64,000 nucleotides of DNA from Nevskiaceae bacterium (lineage in GTDB: Bacteria; Pseudomonadota; Gammaproteobacteria; Steroidobacterales; Steroidobacteraceae): NCBI GenBank assembly GCA_018883185.1, contig VEQP01000006.1, positions 1 through 64,000 of the forward strand. The letters are read 5' to 3'. The notes below the pieces were generated by a model. That model made no database searches. It was not told where the DNA came from and saw nothing but the letters and a program-made list of their open reading frames with translations. Positions within the stretch are counted from its first letter, which is position 1. Every line of letters begins with the position of its first letter. Of this stretch, positions 45,554 through 54,516 are shown piece after piece. The translations under genes were made by a program, and so were the position numbers.

Positions 45554-48500
45554 CGCCGGCCAAAAAATCCAAGCGGACCTCTACGTCCGCCACTGCGCGT
45601 AAAGCCAAAACGGTCCAGAGTAAAGCGCGTGCCCTTCCCGTGGTCATGCGCCCCGGTCGGTTGGTCGGTAAGGTGGCGTTGATCACTGGCGCGGCGGGCA
45701 ACATCGGCGAAGTGATCGTGCGTCGCTATCTGCAGGAAGGCGCTGCCGTTGTCATGGCGGGTCGCAATCGTAATAAGCTTGAAGCGCTGCGTGAAACGCT
45801 GCTCGCGAGCAGTGGCGCCGCCCCGGAGCAGTTGCTGGCGCTGGCCTTCGATGCCTCCGATGCCGGTCAGGCGCGTCAGGGCGTCGAGGCGGCCTTGGCT
45901 CATTACGGCCGGCTCGATGTGTTGATCAACAACGCAGGGTCTGCTGGTCCGAAGCAGCCGATCGAGCAGTTACCGCTCTCCAACGAGGAACTCGAAGCGC
46001 AGCGGTCTACCGGCTCATCGGACACCGAGACGGTGAGTGATGCTGCCGGAAACCTGCTCGGCCTCAGTTGGAACATGGTGCGTGCTGCAGCACCGCATCT
46101 GCGTGCGGGCGCGAGCATCGTCAACGTATCGACGATTTTCTCGCGCACCCGCTACTTCGGCCGTGCGGCTTACGTCGTACCCAAAGCGGCGCTGAACGCG
46201 TTCTCGCGCAATTTGGCGCTGCAACTCGGACCGCAGGGGATTCGCGTCAACACCGTGTACCCAGGGCCGATCGAAAGTCGACGGATCCGCACTGTGTTCA
46301 AGGCGATGGATGGGCTGCGCAAGAAGCCCGAAGGTACAACGGCGACCGAGTTTTCCTCTGCCATGGCGCTCGCCCGCGCCGACTCTTCAGGCGCACCCGC
46401 TCACACCTTCCCGACCGTCGATGATGTGGCCAACACCATCGTCTTCCTGGGCAGCGACGAGTCGCGCGCCTTCAGCGCGCAGGGCTTCGAAGTGACTAAC
46501 GGCATGCAAGTGGTGCATGAATCACGCTCGACCTGGGTGTCACGGCCTGAGCTGCGTACTGTCGATGGCACGGGCTCGACGGTGCTCGTCGCCGCCGGCG
46601 ACCAGGTTGCCGACGCCTTGACGATTGCGCGCATCCAGAGCAACTGCGGCGCGCGCGTACTTCTGGGCCTTGGTTCACAGGAGGCAGTGCAGGCCGCGCG
46701 AGCGGCATTGCGCGAGGACGAAGTGGACCGGCGTATCGTACCGGTGCTGTTTGATCGCGGCCGCCCGGAGACTCTGGCGCCCTCTTTAGGCAGCGTCGAG
46801 AAGGGCAAGGGTCTCAACGGCGCCATCATCCTTCCCGCTTTCGGTGCGGGTCGTTTTCAGGCGCCGCTTGCCGAAGCCAGTGACAGCGACGTAGAGGCTT
46901 TTCTCAAGGCTGAACTCGCCGGTGCCATGGGGATCTCGCGCGAACTGTCGCGGCTCTGGCATCGCTACGCGCCGAAGGGCGTGAGTCCGCGCATCATATT
47001 CATGTCGAATGGCACGGACGCCGCCGGCGACACCTACGCCGACATCCTGCGCGCCGGCATCGAGCAGTTGTTACGCGTCTGGCGCGACGAGAGCGAAGTG
47101 CAAGTCGATGCGGGCGAGCGAGCGGCACTCGAGTGGTCGAACCAGATCGTGCGCTATTCCAACTCCGAGGAGCATTGTCTGACGTTTGCCGGTGCGCAGG
47201 CCGCGCGCTTGCTCTTCACCAAGCGTCGGGTCACGCAGGTCAACTTGTACATGCCGGCGACCATCGTCGATGCGACGGGCTCGACTCGACCTAATTTCGG
47301 CTGGATCGAGTCTTTGATGGGGCTCCATCTCGGCAAGTGTGTGCTCGTGACCGGCGGCTCTGCGGGTATCGGCGGTCAGTTGGCTCGCTTGCTGGCCGTA
47401 GCTGGCGCCCGTGTCATGCTCACCGCGCGGCGGGCGAATCAGTTGCAAGATCTACGCAAGAGCATCATCGCAGAGCTTGAGGAGATCGGTTACAACCGGC
47501 CGCAGGACCGTGTGCTCATGCTGGCCGATATCGATGTTGCCGATGAGCGAGCGCTCGTCAAATCGGTCGAAGCCACGCTCAAGGCGTTTGGACGCATCGA
47601 CTATCTCATCAACAACGCGGGTGTCGCCGGTGCCGAGCAGATGGCGGTGGATCTGCTGCCTGCGGACTGGCGCAACACGCTGCATGCCAACCTCGTCTCG
47701 AACTATTCGTTGATCGAGAAAGTCGTGCCGCTGATGAAAAAGCAGGGCTCGGGTTACATCCTCAACGTCAGCTCCTACTTCGGTGGTGAAAAGTACATCG
47801 CGGTGCCCTACCCCAACCGTTCCGACTACGCCGTGTCCAAGGCGGGTCAGCGCGCGCTGGTCGAAAACCTGGCCCGCTTCGTGGGGCCCGAGATCCAGAT
47901 CAATGCGATTGCGCCCGGCCCCGTCGAGGGTCAGCGACTCAAGGGCAAGGACGGCAAGGCGGGTCTCTTTGATCGGCGGGCCAAGCTGATCCTCGAAAAC
48001 AAACGACTCAATCAAGTGCACGACGCGTTGCTCAAGGCATTGGCTGCGGGCGCGCGTCTTGGCGACATTTTCGAGTCGCTCAAGGCCAATGACATCGGCT
48101 TGTTGCAGCAAGAGGACGTGCCGCTGTCCTTGCGTGAACTCGGGGCGAAGCTCAAAGCAGAAACGCACGGACGTGACGAAGCGACGCACTCGTCGCTGCA
48201 TCATTTGCTGACGAGGCCGATGGCGATGCGGCTCGTCGCTCGCCTGCGCAATGGCTGCATCATCCTGCACCAGATGGAGCACGAGCTCGCCGAGCAGTGG
48301 GCGGCCGGCCTGCCTGAGCCGCTCGAGCCGTTCATCGATCCGCAACGCATCGACAGTGAAGCGGAGAAGATCCGCACCGGCGTCCTCGGCATGCTGCACC
48401 TGCATAAGATGCCGACCGAGATCGATGTCGCGCTGGCGACCGTGTTCTTCATGGCGGATCGGGCGATTTCCGGTGAGACCTTCGAGCCCTCCGGGGGTTT

Positions 48501-49293
48501 GCAGCAGGAGCGAACGATTACCGAGCGCGAACTGTTCGGTCGTGCCAAGCCCGAACGCGTACGGCGCATGGAAGGCGAGACGATCTGGTTGATCGGCGAG
48601 CACATGACCGAGCCGCTCGCGGCCGTGGCAAAGCTGTTTCTTGCCGAAGGTCACGTCGGCAATATTGTGACGCTGACGCGCACCGAGGCAGCCGGTCAGG
48701 AGCTGAAGAGCGCGCTCGGTCGTGCTCTCGGTCACGACCGCATCTCTTACCTAACGGTGGGCGATGATCTCGAGGGGGGTATGGATCAGGCGTTCGCCAC
48801 GAGTGGCTCGCCCGCCGCCGTGATCTCGACGCCATTCGCGCCGATTCCACGCGCACTCTTTGGCGTGGAGGGCAAAGACCATCTCGATGCGGCTGAGTTT
48901 GGTGCGCTCGTCGAAACCAATTTGACGCACCACTTCCGCGTGGCACGCAAAGTATCGCTGTTCCGTGGCGCTCGGTTGATTCTCGTCTCGCCGGATGTAC
49001 CGGTGGGCGGGACGCTCGCGCAGTTTGCGATGGCCAATTTCGTCAAGACCACGCTGCACGCCTTCACTGCGACGCTCGGTGTCGAGAACGAACGCTTGCC
49101 CACGGCGGTGCCTGTGAACCAGGTCAACTTGACGCGTCGCATGCGCAGCGAAGAGCCGCGCGATGCGGCTGAGCAGGCGGAGGAATACAGCCGCTTTGCG
49201 CATGCCGTGTTATTGGCGGCGGCGCCGATAGTCGAAGCGCAGGAGAGTCGGTATCGGGCGCGAATCTACCGCGGACTCGCCATCACCGTCTGA
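45550..49293 (+). CDS. mcr: Bifunctional malonyl-CoA reductase (double SDR)
   Basis: The enzyme reduces malonyl-CoA in two NADPH steps to 3-hydroxypropionate via malonate semialdehyde. The 1247-residue protein follows Chloroflexus MCR closely. An N-terminal SDR half starts at GKVALITGAAGNIGE (residue 40) with active site STIFSRTRYFGRAAYVVPK. A second half starts at GKCVLVTGGSAGIGG (about 596) with SSYFGGEK and DYAVSKAG. The conserved stretch QINAIAPGPVEG follows, and the C-terminus is YRGLAITV. A 32-residue Lys/Arg/Ser-rich extension precedes the first domain. The ATG overlaps the pcs stop (ATGA), with AAGGAG 7 bases upstream, so the extended start is preferred over Met33. The MCR-C half performs the CoA-ester reduction in the known enzyme. 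Confidence 0.93.
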   Translation: MTPAKKSKRTSTSATARKAKTVQSKARALPVVMRPGRLVGKVALITGAAGNIGEVIVRRYLQEGAAVVMAGRNRNKLEALRETLLASSGAAPEQLLALAFDASDAGQARQGVEAALAHYGRLDVLINNAGSAGPKQPIEQLPLSNEELEAQRSTGSSDTETVSDAAGNLLGLSWNMVRAAAPHLRAGASIVNVSTIFSRTRYFGRAAYVVPKAALNAFSRNLALQLGPQGIRVNTVYPGPIESRRIRTVFKAMDGLRKKPEGTTATEFSSAMALARADSSGAPAHTFPTVDDVANTIVFLGSDESRAFSAQGFEVTNGMQVVHESRSTWVSRPELRTVDGTGSTVLVAAGDQVADALTIARIQSNCGARVLLGLGSQEAVQAARAALREDEVDRRIVPVLFDRGRPETLAPSLGSVEKGKGLNGAIILPAFGAGRFQAPLAEASDSDVEAFLKAELAGAMGISRELSRLWHRYAPKGVSPRIIFMSNGTDAAGDTYADILRAGIEQLLRVWRDESEVQVDAGERAALEWSNQIVRYSNSEEHCLTFAGAQAARLLFTKRRVTQVNLYMPATIVDATGSTRPNFGWIESLMGLHLGKCVLVTGGSAGIGGQLARLLAVAGARVMLTARRANQLQDLRKSIIAELEEIGYNRPQDRVLMLADIDVADERALVKSVEATLKAFGRIDYLINNAGVAGAEQMAVDLLPADWRNTLHANLVSNYSLIEKVVPLMKKQGSGYILNVSSYFGGEKYIAVPYPNRSDYAVSKAGQRALVENLARFVGPEIQINAIAPGPVEGQRLKGKDGKAGLFDRRAKLILENKRLNQVHDALLKALAAGARLGDIFESLKANDIGLLQQEDVPLSLRELGAKLKAETHGRDEATHSSLHHLLTRPMAMRLVARLRNGCIILHQMEHELAEQWAAGLPEPLEPFIDPQRIDSEAEKIRTGVLGMLHLHKMPTEIDVALATVFFMADRAISGETFEPSGGLQQERTITERELFGRAKPERVRRMEGETIWLIGEHMTEPLAAVAKLFLAEGHVGNIVTLTRTEAAGQELKSALGRALGHDRISYLTVGDDLEGGMDQAFATSGSPAAVISTPFAPIPRALFGVEGKDHLDAAEFGALVETNLTHHFRVARKVSLFRGARLILVSPDVPVGGTLAQFAMANFVKTTLHAFTATLGVENERLPTAVPVNQVNLTRRMRSEEPRDAAEQAEEYSRFAHAVLLAAAPIVEAQESRYRARIYRGLAITV

Positions 49294-49310
49294 TCGCCTA
49301 TCATGCGGTG

Positions 49311-49961
49311 ATGAAACTTCGCGTCGTTCCGGTTACGCCCTTCCAGCAAAACTGCTCCATCCTGTGCTGTGAGCGTACCGGACGGGCGGCGGTCGTTGAT
49401 CCGGGCGGCGATCTCGATCGGGTGTTGGCCGAGGTTGATCGGCTGCAGGTCACACTGGAGAAAATCCTCATCACCCATGCACACCTCGATCATGCCGGCG
49501 CCACGGCGGAACTCGCCCGCTCCCGCGCACTGCCGATCGAAGGGCCGCACCTCGATGATTTGTTCTGGATCGAGCAAATGCCTGCCCAAGCCCGCATGTT
49601 CGGTTTTCCGGCGAGTGAACGCTTCACCCCGGATCGTTGGCTGCAGCAAGGTGATCAAGTCACGGTGGGAGAGCTCGAGTTGCAGGTCAGGCATTGTCCC
49701 GGTCATACGCCGGGACACGTCGTGTTCTTCGAGCCGCAGAGTCGTTTCGCCTTCGTGGGTGATGTGCTGTTTGCCGGCTCGATCGGCCGCACGGATTTCC
49801 CTCGCGGCAATCACGCGCAGTTGATCGACTCCATCCGCAACAACCTGTTTCCGCTCGGCGATGACGTCGGCTTTTTGCCGGGGCACGGCCCGACATCGAC
49901 CTTCGGTGCAGAGCGGCGCAACAATCCGTTCGTGGCGGACAGCGTGATCGGTCGCGCCTAG
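49311..49961 (+). CDS. Metallo-beta-lactamase-fold hydrolase (YcbL-like, glyoxalase II-related)
   Basis: The 216-residue protein has metal ligands His56-Ala-His58-Leu-Asp60-His61 (THAHLDHAGA), then HCPGHTPGHVVFFE, GDVLFAGSIGRTDFP and LPGHGPTSTFGAERRNNPF, as in small type II glyoxalase-like hydrolases. It lacks the C-terminal helical substrate domain of GloB. The ATG at 49311 is preferred over the GTG three bases earlier. It starts 17 bases after mcr and may be read from the same transcript; a thioester hydrolase there would be consistent with CoA chemistry, but that is inference. It converges on ctaB. Confidence 0.85.
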   Translation: MKLRVVPVTPFQQNCSILCCERTGRAAVVDPGGDLDRVLAEVDRLQVTLEKILITHAHLDHAGATAELARSRALPIEGPHLDDLFWIEQMPAQARMFGFPASERFTPDRWLQQGDQVTVGELELQVRHCPGHTPGHVVFFEPQSRFAFVGDVLFAGSIGRTDFPRGNHAQLIDSIRNNLFPLGDDVGFLPGHGPTSTFGAERRNNPFVADSVIGRA

Positions 49962-49988
49962 TCGCGCGTGATGTAATCGCGCGTTGCG

Positions 49989-50900
49989 TCAGTACGGCGG
50001 CAGTTGCGTCGTCGGAATATAGTGATCGACCAGCAGCGCGACGAACAGCCACATCAGATAGGAAATCGAGAAGCGGAACACACGCATCGGCAGTTCAGCG
50101 CGATCAGTGAGTTTCAATGCCAATGCGTAGTACAGAAAGCGCGCGTTCAGCACCAGCGCCGCAGCGAGATACAGCAGCCCGCTCATCCGAGTGAGATAGG
50201 GCATCAGCGTTACCAGCACGAGCAGCACGGTATAAAGCAGCACCTGCAGGCGGGTGTACGGCACGCCATGGGTCACGGGCAGCATCGGTATGCCGGCCTT
50301 GGCGTACTCGTCCTTGCGGGCGATCGCGAGCGCCCAGAAATGCGGCGGCGTCCAGATGAAAATGATCAAAAACAACAACAGCGCGCCGGGCTCGATGGAG
50401 TTGGTGACTGCCGCCCAACCGAGGATCGGCGGTGCCGCACCGGCTGCGCCGCCGATCACGATGTTCTGCGAGGTCGCACGCTTGAGGAACACGGTGTAGA
50501 TCACTGCATAGCCGATGAGCGAGGCGAAGGTGAGCGCCGCAGTCAGCGGATTGACGAGCAGTGTGAGTATCAACATCGAGGCGATAGCGAGCGCTGCGGC
50601 AAAGATCAGCGCCTGTCGATTGCTGAGTGTGCCCGTGGGCAAGGGCCGGCCGCGAGTGCGCGACATTTGCTCGTCGATGTTGCGATCGAGCACATGGTTG
50701 ATCGCCGCCGCACTGCCCGAGGCGAGTGCGATGCCGAGATTTCCCCAGATCAACGCATCGAGCGGCGGCCAGCCGGGGCTTGCGAGCAAGGTGCCGACGA
50801 TGGCGGTGAACACGATCAACGCCACGACGCGCGGCTTGGTCAGCTCGAGATAGAGCTTCCAAGTGGGTCGCGCCTGCACGGCGCTGGCAGGTGCGGCCAC
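49989..50900 (-). CDS. ctaB: Protoheme IX farnesyltransferase (heme O synthase)
   Basis: This inner-membrane UbiA-family prenyltransferase converts heme B to heme O for cytochrome oxidase. The 303-residue protein has about eight helices. The first Asp-rich motif region is [19 protein letters not shown] (68-86), and [17 protein letters not shown] lies in the second half. The GTG start lies one base after the ctaA stop with GGGAAG upstream, so it is coupled to ctaA. It is also named cyoE. Confidence 0.95.
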   Translation of the reverse strand: MAAPASAVQARPTWKLYLELTKPRVVALIVFTAIVGTLLASPGWPPLDALIWGNLGIALASGSAAAINHVLDRNIDEQMSRTRGRPLPTGTLSNRQALIFAAALAIASMLILTLLVNPLTAALTFASLIGYAVIYTVFLKRATSQNIVIGGAAGAAPPILGWAAVTNSIEPGALLLFLIIFIWTPPHFWALAIARKDEYAKAGIPMLPVTHGVPYTRLQVLLYTVLLVLVTLMPYLTRMSGLLYLAAALVLNARFLYYALALKLTDRAELPMRVFRFSISYLMWLFVALLVDHYIPTTQLPPY

Positions 50901-50901
50901 T

Positions 50902-51945
50902 TCAGGCTTCCCGCAGGCGACGGTTGAGCAGCATCAACGCCATGATCAGTAGCGCCGCCCCGGCGTTGTGACCTGCTGCGAGCCAAAGTGGAAATGCCTT
51001 GAGGATCATCAGCACCGCAATAAGCAATTGCAGGCCCAATGCACCGAGTGCCCACCACCCTGCGCGACGGACAAGCGCCGTGGGTGCGTTGCGGATGGCG
51101 AGCCACGCGGCCAGCGTCACGGCGAGCGTAGCAATGATGGCGCCGAGTCGGTGCGTGAAGTGGATGGCCACTCGCGAAGGGTGTTCGAGAACGCCACCGG
51201 TGTAGTTGATGTCGAGGCCGCGCCAGAGCACGAAAGCCTCGTCAAAGTTCATGCCTTCCGGCCACCATTGGTTCTGACAGCGAGGCAGGTCTGGACAGGC
51301 GACTGCGGCGTAATTGCTGCTGGTCCAGCCGCCGAGCATGATCTGCAGCGATACCACGACGGTGGCGACTATGGCCATGCGCCGCGCAGCATCGAGCACC
51401 GCGATCTTCGTCGCGCCAGGCGGTGGTGACACGACCTGCGTACGACGACGCATGTCGAGCCAGAGCCAAGTCAGTAGCGATAGCGTGGTCAGTCCACCGG
51501 TCAGGTGCAGTACCACGACGAGTGGTTTGACGAGCCACCACACTGTGAAAGCGCCGAGCATGCCTTGCAGCAGCACGACCACCAATAAGCCCGTGGCGAA
51601 CACGGGACTGACCGGCCGTTCGCGTCGATAGGCCAGTGCGATCGCGGTAATGAGCACGATCACGAACCCCAGCGTCGTCGCGGCATAACGATGGATCATC
51701 TCGCGCCAGGCCTTGCCGGAGTCGTACTCCCAGCCCGGCGAATACGATTCGATCTTGCCTTCGTTTTTTTCGGCTCCGGCGGGCGTGACATGTCCATAGC
51801 AGCCGGGCCAGTCCGGACAGCCGAGCCCGGCATCGGTCAGTCGTACCCAGGCGCCGAGTACCACGACGACAAGACAAAGCAGCATGCCGAGAAGCGCTAG
51901 TCGGCGCAGCGCCACGGCGCCTGCGGGGATGGAGTGAGCGTTCAT
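50902..51945 (-). CDS. ctaA: Heme A synthase (Cox15/CtaA)
   Basis: This inner-membrane enzyme oxidises heme O to heme A. It has 347 residues and about eight helices. [19 protein letters not shown] near 32-50, [30 protein letters not shown] and [16 protein letters not shown] carry the heme-ligand histidines of the family. It starts 3 bases after the stop of the Sco-like gene and is followed directly by ctaB, so heme O and heme A synthesis are in one transcript with assembly factors. Confidence 0.95.
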   Translation of the reverse strand: MNAHSIPAGAVALRRLALLGMLLCLVVVVLGAWVRLTDAGLGCPDWPGCYGHVTPAGAEKNEGKIESYSPGWEYDSGKAWREMIHRYAATTLGFVIVLITAIALAYRRERPVSPVFATGLLVVVLLQGMLGAFTVWWLVKPLVVVLHLTGGLTTLSLLTWLWLDMRRRTQVVSPPPGATKIAVLDAARRMAIVATVVVSLQIMLGGWTSSNYAAVACPDLPRCQNQWWPEGMNFDEAFVLWRGLDINYTGGVLEHPSRVAIHFTHRLGAIIATLAVTLAAWLAIRNAPTALVRRAGWWALGALGLQLLIAVLMILKAFPLWLAAGHNAGAALLIMALMLLNRRLREA

Positions 51946-51948
51946 GAC

Positions 51949-52554
51949 TTAGCCGATGTGTGAGAGTTTGAGCAGTTTTTCGAGATCCGATTTCAGACCT
52001 TTCGGATTATCCCGCACGTCGAAGCGCATCATGAGATTACCGAGCGGATCGACGATGTAGACGTACGGTGTTCCGGGTGTCTGCGGAAACTGCGCGAGCC
52101 ATTCGGCTGCTGCAGCTCCCGAAGGTGAGACCGTCAATAGGCCGGGGTGTTCCGTGGTGAGGAAGCTGCGATCACAGCAATTGCCGGTAACCACGAACGC
52201 GCGCTGCACCCGATCCATATCTTCGGCCAGTAGCAGACGGGTCTGACGAATGGTCCACAGCGCTTTGCGACAGGTTTCGTCGCAGGCGCCGTCGTTGACA
52301 TGCACCAGCGTCCACTTGCCTTTGAAGAGCTCCGGCGATGCCACGGCGCCATCCATCTCGAGCAGCGTTGTCGCCGCGAGCGGCCGTGCCGGGCTGATGA
52401 GTTCGCCGTGATTGGTGCTGCCCGCGGGGCGCCAACCGCCAGCGTAGTACAACCAAAACGCACCGAGCAGCGGTACGAAGAACAGTGCCGCCAGGCCAAT
52501 AAGTGCGCCTCGTCCCTTCGGTGCCGAGTCGGGGGTATTTGCGGATGTACTCAT
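51949..52554 (-). CDS. Membrane-anchored Sco/thioredoxin-like oxidase assembly protein
   Basis: The 201-residue protein has a single N-terminal membrane helix (18-38). A periplasmic thioredoxin-like domain carries a CxxxC pair, Cys91 and Cys95 (DGACDETCRKAL), as in Sco1/SenC copper chaperones. A second Cys pair (GNCCDRS) follows near 137. The third copper ligand (His) of Sco proteins is not clearly placed, so it is called Sco-like. The ATG overlaps the SURF1 stop (ATGA). The frame is open further upstream, but that region is the SURF1 gene. It likely assists the CuA centre of CoxB. Confidence 0.8.
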   Translation of the reverse strand: MSTSANTPDSAPKGRGALIGLAALFFVPLLGAFWLYYAGGWRPAGSTNHGELISPARPLAATTLLEMDGAVASPELFKGKWTLVHVNDGACDETCRKALWTIRQTRLLLAEDMDRVQRAFVVTGNCCDRSFLTTEHPGLLTVSPSGAAAAEWLAQFPQTPGTPYVYIVDPLGNLMMRFDVRDNPKGLKSDLEKLLKLSHIG

Positions 52555-53315
52555 GCTCCATCGTCCTTCTTCAAGTTCAGCGCGACGTACAACACCATCA
52601 GTAGTACGGCGAAGCCCCACCACTGAATCGCATAGGACCAATTCTGCTCCGGCCCCTTTGCAAAGGGCTTCCAGCCCCGAACGTATCCGACCGACTCGTC
52701 TTCATCGAGTAGCAGCACCCGCGCCTCGAGTCGCGGTGCGGGCTCGGCCGGGCTCGCGAGTGCCGCTCGCAATTCTGCCGAGCTCGGAAAAGCAGTAACC
52801 CGTGGCCATCGTCCTTCCACCGCTGGAGGTGCGCGCCCGCCCGCGAGTCCCGCTGTCGGCAACTCATCGAGTACGCCCGTGACCTCGACCCGCCCGACGG
52901 AACCCGCCAGTGCCGTGGCTACATCGGGCAAGGCGTCGCGATAGCCGCTGAAGGGCACCCAACCGCGGTTGACGAGCAACCAGCGACCGTCCTCGAGACG
53001 CAGCGGCGTCAACACCTCATACCCAGCTCGACCGTCGCGCGTGCGATTGTCGAGTAGAAACTGTCTGGCCACATCCCATTCGCCGCTGACGTCGAGACGC
53101 GCATAACGCGCAACCTCCTGCGTCGATCGGCTGCCGAGCTTTTGCAGTTGCTGCGCACCGGCGGCGAACTCGCGTTGCTGGGCACTTTTGAATTCAGCAC
53201 GACCCCACTGCCAGCGTCCGAGGCTGACGAACAGCACGAGCAGGACGAGCGTGAGGGCGGTCATCAGCCACGATGGGGAAAAAACCCTGTGGCCAACGGC
53301 GATTCGAAGTGGCAC
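52551..53315 (-). CDS. SURF1-family cytochrome oxidase assembly protein
   Basis: The protein has two membrane helices, at the N-terminus (WLMTALTLVLLVLFVSL) and the C-terminus (YAIQWWGFAVLLMVLYVAL), flanking a periplasmic beta-rich domain. LLDNRTRDGRAGYEVLTPL, VNRGWVPFSGYRDALP and NWSYAIQWWGFA are SURF1 signatures. It acts in heme A insertion into subunit I. Start choice: GTG 53315 gives 254 residues with a short pre-helix segment; ATG 53264 would start inside the helix; the longer frame to 53408 runs over the divergent DUF2909 gene. No ribosome-binding site settles it. Confidence 0.85.
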   Translation of the reverse strand: MPLRIAVGHRVFSPSWLMTALTLVLLVLFVSLGRWQWGRAEFKSAQQREFAAGAQQLQKLGSRSTQEVARYARLDVSGEWDVARQFLLDNRTRDGRAGYEVLTPLRLEDGRWLLVNRGWVPFSGYRDALPDVATALAGSVGRVEVTGVLDELPTAGLAGGRAPPAVEGRWPRVTAFPSSAELRAALASPAEPAPRLEARVLLLDEDESVGYVRGWKPFAKGPEQNWSYAIQWWGFAVLLMVLYVALNLKKDDGA

Positions 53316-53320
53316 CGGCC

Positions 53321-53326
53321 TATAAT
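53321..53326 (+). promoter_or_regulatory. Perfect TATAAT hexamer between SURF1 and DUF2909 genes
   Basis: It lies 7 bases before the DUF2909 ATG and 5 bases upstream of the SURF1 GTG. As a -10 box it would give an almost leaderless transcript in the plus direction. No good -35 partner is visible, so assignment is tentative. Confidence 0.25.
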
Positions 53327-53333
53327 ACCGCGT

Positions 53334-53546
53334 ATGGAACTCTTTCGGATTTTTGTCGGCCTGGTGATGATCGGCATCCTCTTCAGCCTGGGGTCGGCGC
53401 TGTTCCACCTCATGACCGACAAGGGCGACTCGAAAAAAATGGTGCGTGCGTTGACGGTCCGCGTTGCCCTGTCCGTTGCGCTGTTTCTGCTGCTGATGGG
53501 CGCCTGGGCACTCGGCCTCATTCAGCCGCTCGGCGCCGGCCGCTAA
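53334..53546 (+). CDS. DUF2909-family twin-transmembrane protein
   Basis: The 70-residue protein has two membrane helices (LFRIFVGLVMIGILFSLGSALF and VRVALSVALFLLLMGAWALGL) joined by a short charged loop (TDKGDSKKM), matching DUF2909. The family recurs in cytochrome c oxidase clusters of gamma- and betaproteobacteria, without known function. The frame is open upstream but the ATG at 53334 matches family length. It is divergent from SURF1 and is followed by a perfect hairpin. Confidence 0.85.
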   Translation: MELFRIFVGLVMIGILFSLGSALFHLMTDKGDSKKMVRALTVRVALSVALFLLLMGAWALGLIQPLGAGR

Positions 53547-53549
53547 AGC

Positions 53550-53575
53550 ATTCGGGCCGGTTGCCCGGCCCGAAT
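53550..53575. terminator. Perfect 11-bp stem hairpin between convergent genes
   Basis: The arms 53550-53560 and 53565-53575 pair perfectly around a TTGC loop; the stem is mostly G-C. It lies between the 3' ends of the DUF2909 gene and coxC. No T-run follows on either strand, so it is a symmetrical, weak or bidirectional terminator or an mRNA 3'-end stabiliser. Confidence 0.65.
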
Positions 53576-53612
53576 TGCAGTCACTGATACCGGTGATTCC
53601 ACCGGACTGGGT

Positions 53613-54506
53613 TCAGACCCAGTAGACGAACACGAACAGGCCGAGCCAGACCACGTCGACGAAGTGCCAGTACCACGCGACGGCCTCAAAGCCGAAGTGG
53701 CGCTGCGGGGTGAAGTGCCCCTTCATGGTCCTGAACCAGATCACGAGCAGCATGATGGCGCCGAGCGTGACGTGCATACCGTGGAAGCCAGTCAGCATGA
53801 AGAACGTTGAGCCGTAGATGCCCGTGGACAGCGTCAGACCGAGCTCGGTGTAGGCGTGGATGTACTCCTCGGCCTGCAGGCCAAGGAACAGGAAGCCGAG
53901 CAGGAAGGTCGCAGCGAGGAAAATATTGAGGATGCGGCGGTTGCCTTCCTTCAGTGCGTGGTGCGCGATGGTAATGGTCACACCGGACAGCAACAGGATC
54001 GCGGTGTTGATCGCGGGTAAACCAAACGCCGGGATCGTCTCGAAGCTGCCATCGTCACGTGGGCCGAGGGCTGCGGGGCCATTCGTCGGCCACGCCGGGC
54101 TGTAGTCCTGCCAGAGCAGTAAACCGTTGAGGAATTTGACGCCCTCGCCACCGATCCAGGGCACCGACAACTGCCGGGCATAAAACAGCGCGCCGAAGAA
54201 GGCCGCGAAAAACATCACTTCCGAGAAGATGAACCACATCATGCCCATGCGGAAGGACTTGTCGACCTGCATGTTGTACATGCCACGCTGGTGCTCGCCG
54301 ATGACGACGGCAAACCAGCCGACGAACAAACCCACGAGCATCAGAACGCCGACGGCGAAGATCCAGGGCCCGTACCACTCGTTCAACCAGCCGCACAGGC
54401 CGATCATGAACACGAACAGAGTGGCTGAGCCGTAGATCGGCCACGGACTTTCGTGCGGGACGTAATATTTGTCGGCGGGATGATCGTTGGTGTGGGCGTT
54501 GGCCAT
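53613..54506 (-). CDS. coxC: Cytochrome c oxidase subunit III
   Basis: This inner-membrane subunit of the aa3-type oxidase has 297 residues and seven predicted helices. The family marks FRMGMMWFIFSEVMFFAAFFG, TITIAHHALKEGN, FLGLQAEEY, LTGFHGMHVTLG and the C-terminal YWHFVDVVWLGLFVFVYW are all present. It is the last gene of the coxB-coxA-small-ctaG-coxC run, 10 bases after ctaG, and is followed by the hairpin at 53550-53575. Confidence 0.96.
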   Translation of the reverse strand: MANAHTNDHPADKYYVPHESPWPIYGSATLFVFMIGLCGWLNEWYGPWIFAVGVLMLVGLFVGWFAVVIGEHQRGMYNMQVDKSFRMGMMWFIFSEVMFFAAFFGALFYARQLSVPWIGGEGVKFLNGLLLWQDYSPAWPTNGPAALGPRDDGSFETIPAFGLPAINTAILLLSGVTITIAHHALKEGNRRILNIFLAATFLLGFLFLGLQAEEYIHAYTELGLTLSTGIYGSTFFMLTGFHGMHVTLGAIMLLVIWFRTMKGHFTPQRHFGFEAVAWYWHFVDVVWLGLFVFVYWV

Positions 54507-54516
54507 GGTCTTCTTC

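Noticed and set aside
40064-49293. AMP-binding plus reductase plus SDR giants as a non-ribosomal peptide or polyketide cluster
   Set aside because: No carrier-protein, condensation, ketosynthase or thioesterase domains are present; domain order and end motifs match PCS and MCR.
53316-53408. Longer SURF1 start at 53408
   Set aside because: It would cover the DUF2909 ATG and its upstream region, and the added residues are charged and unlike SURF1 N-termini.
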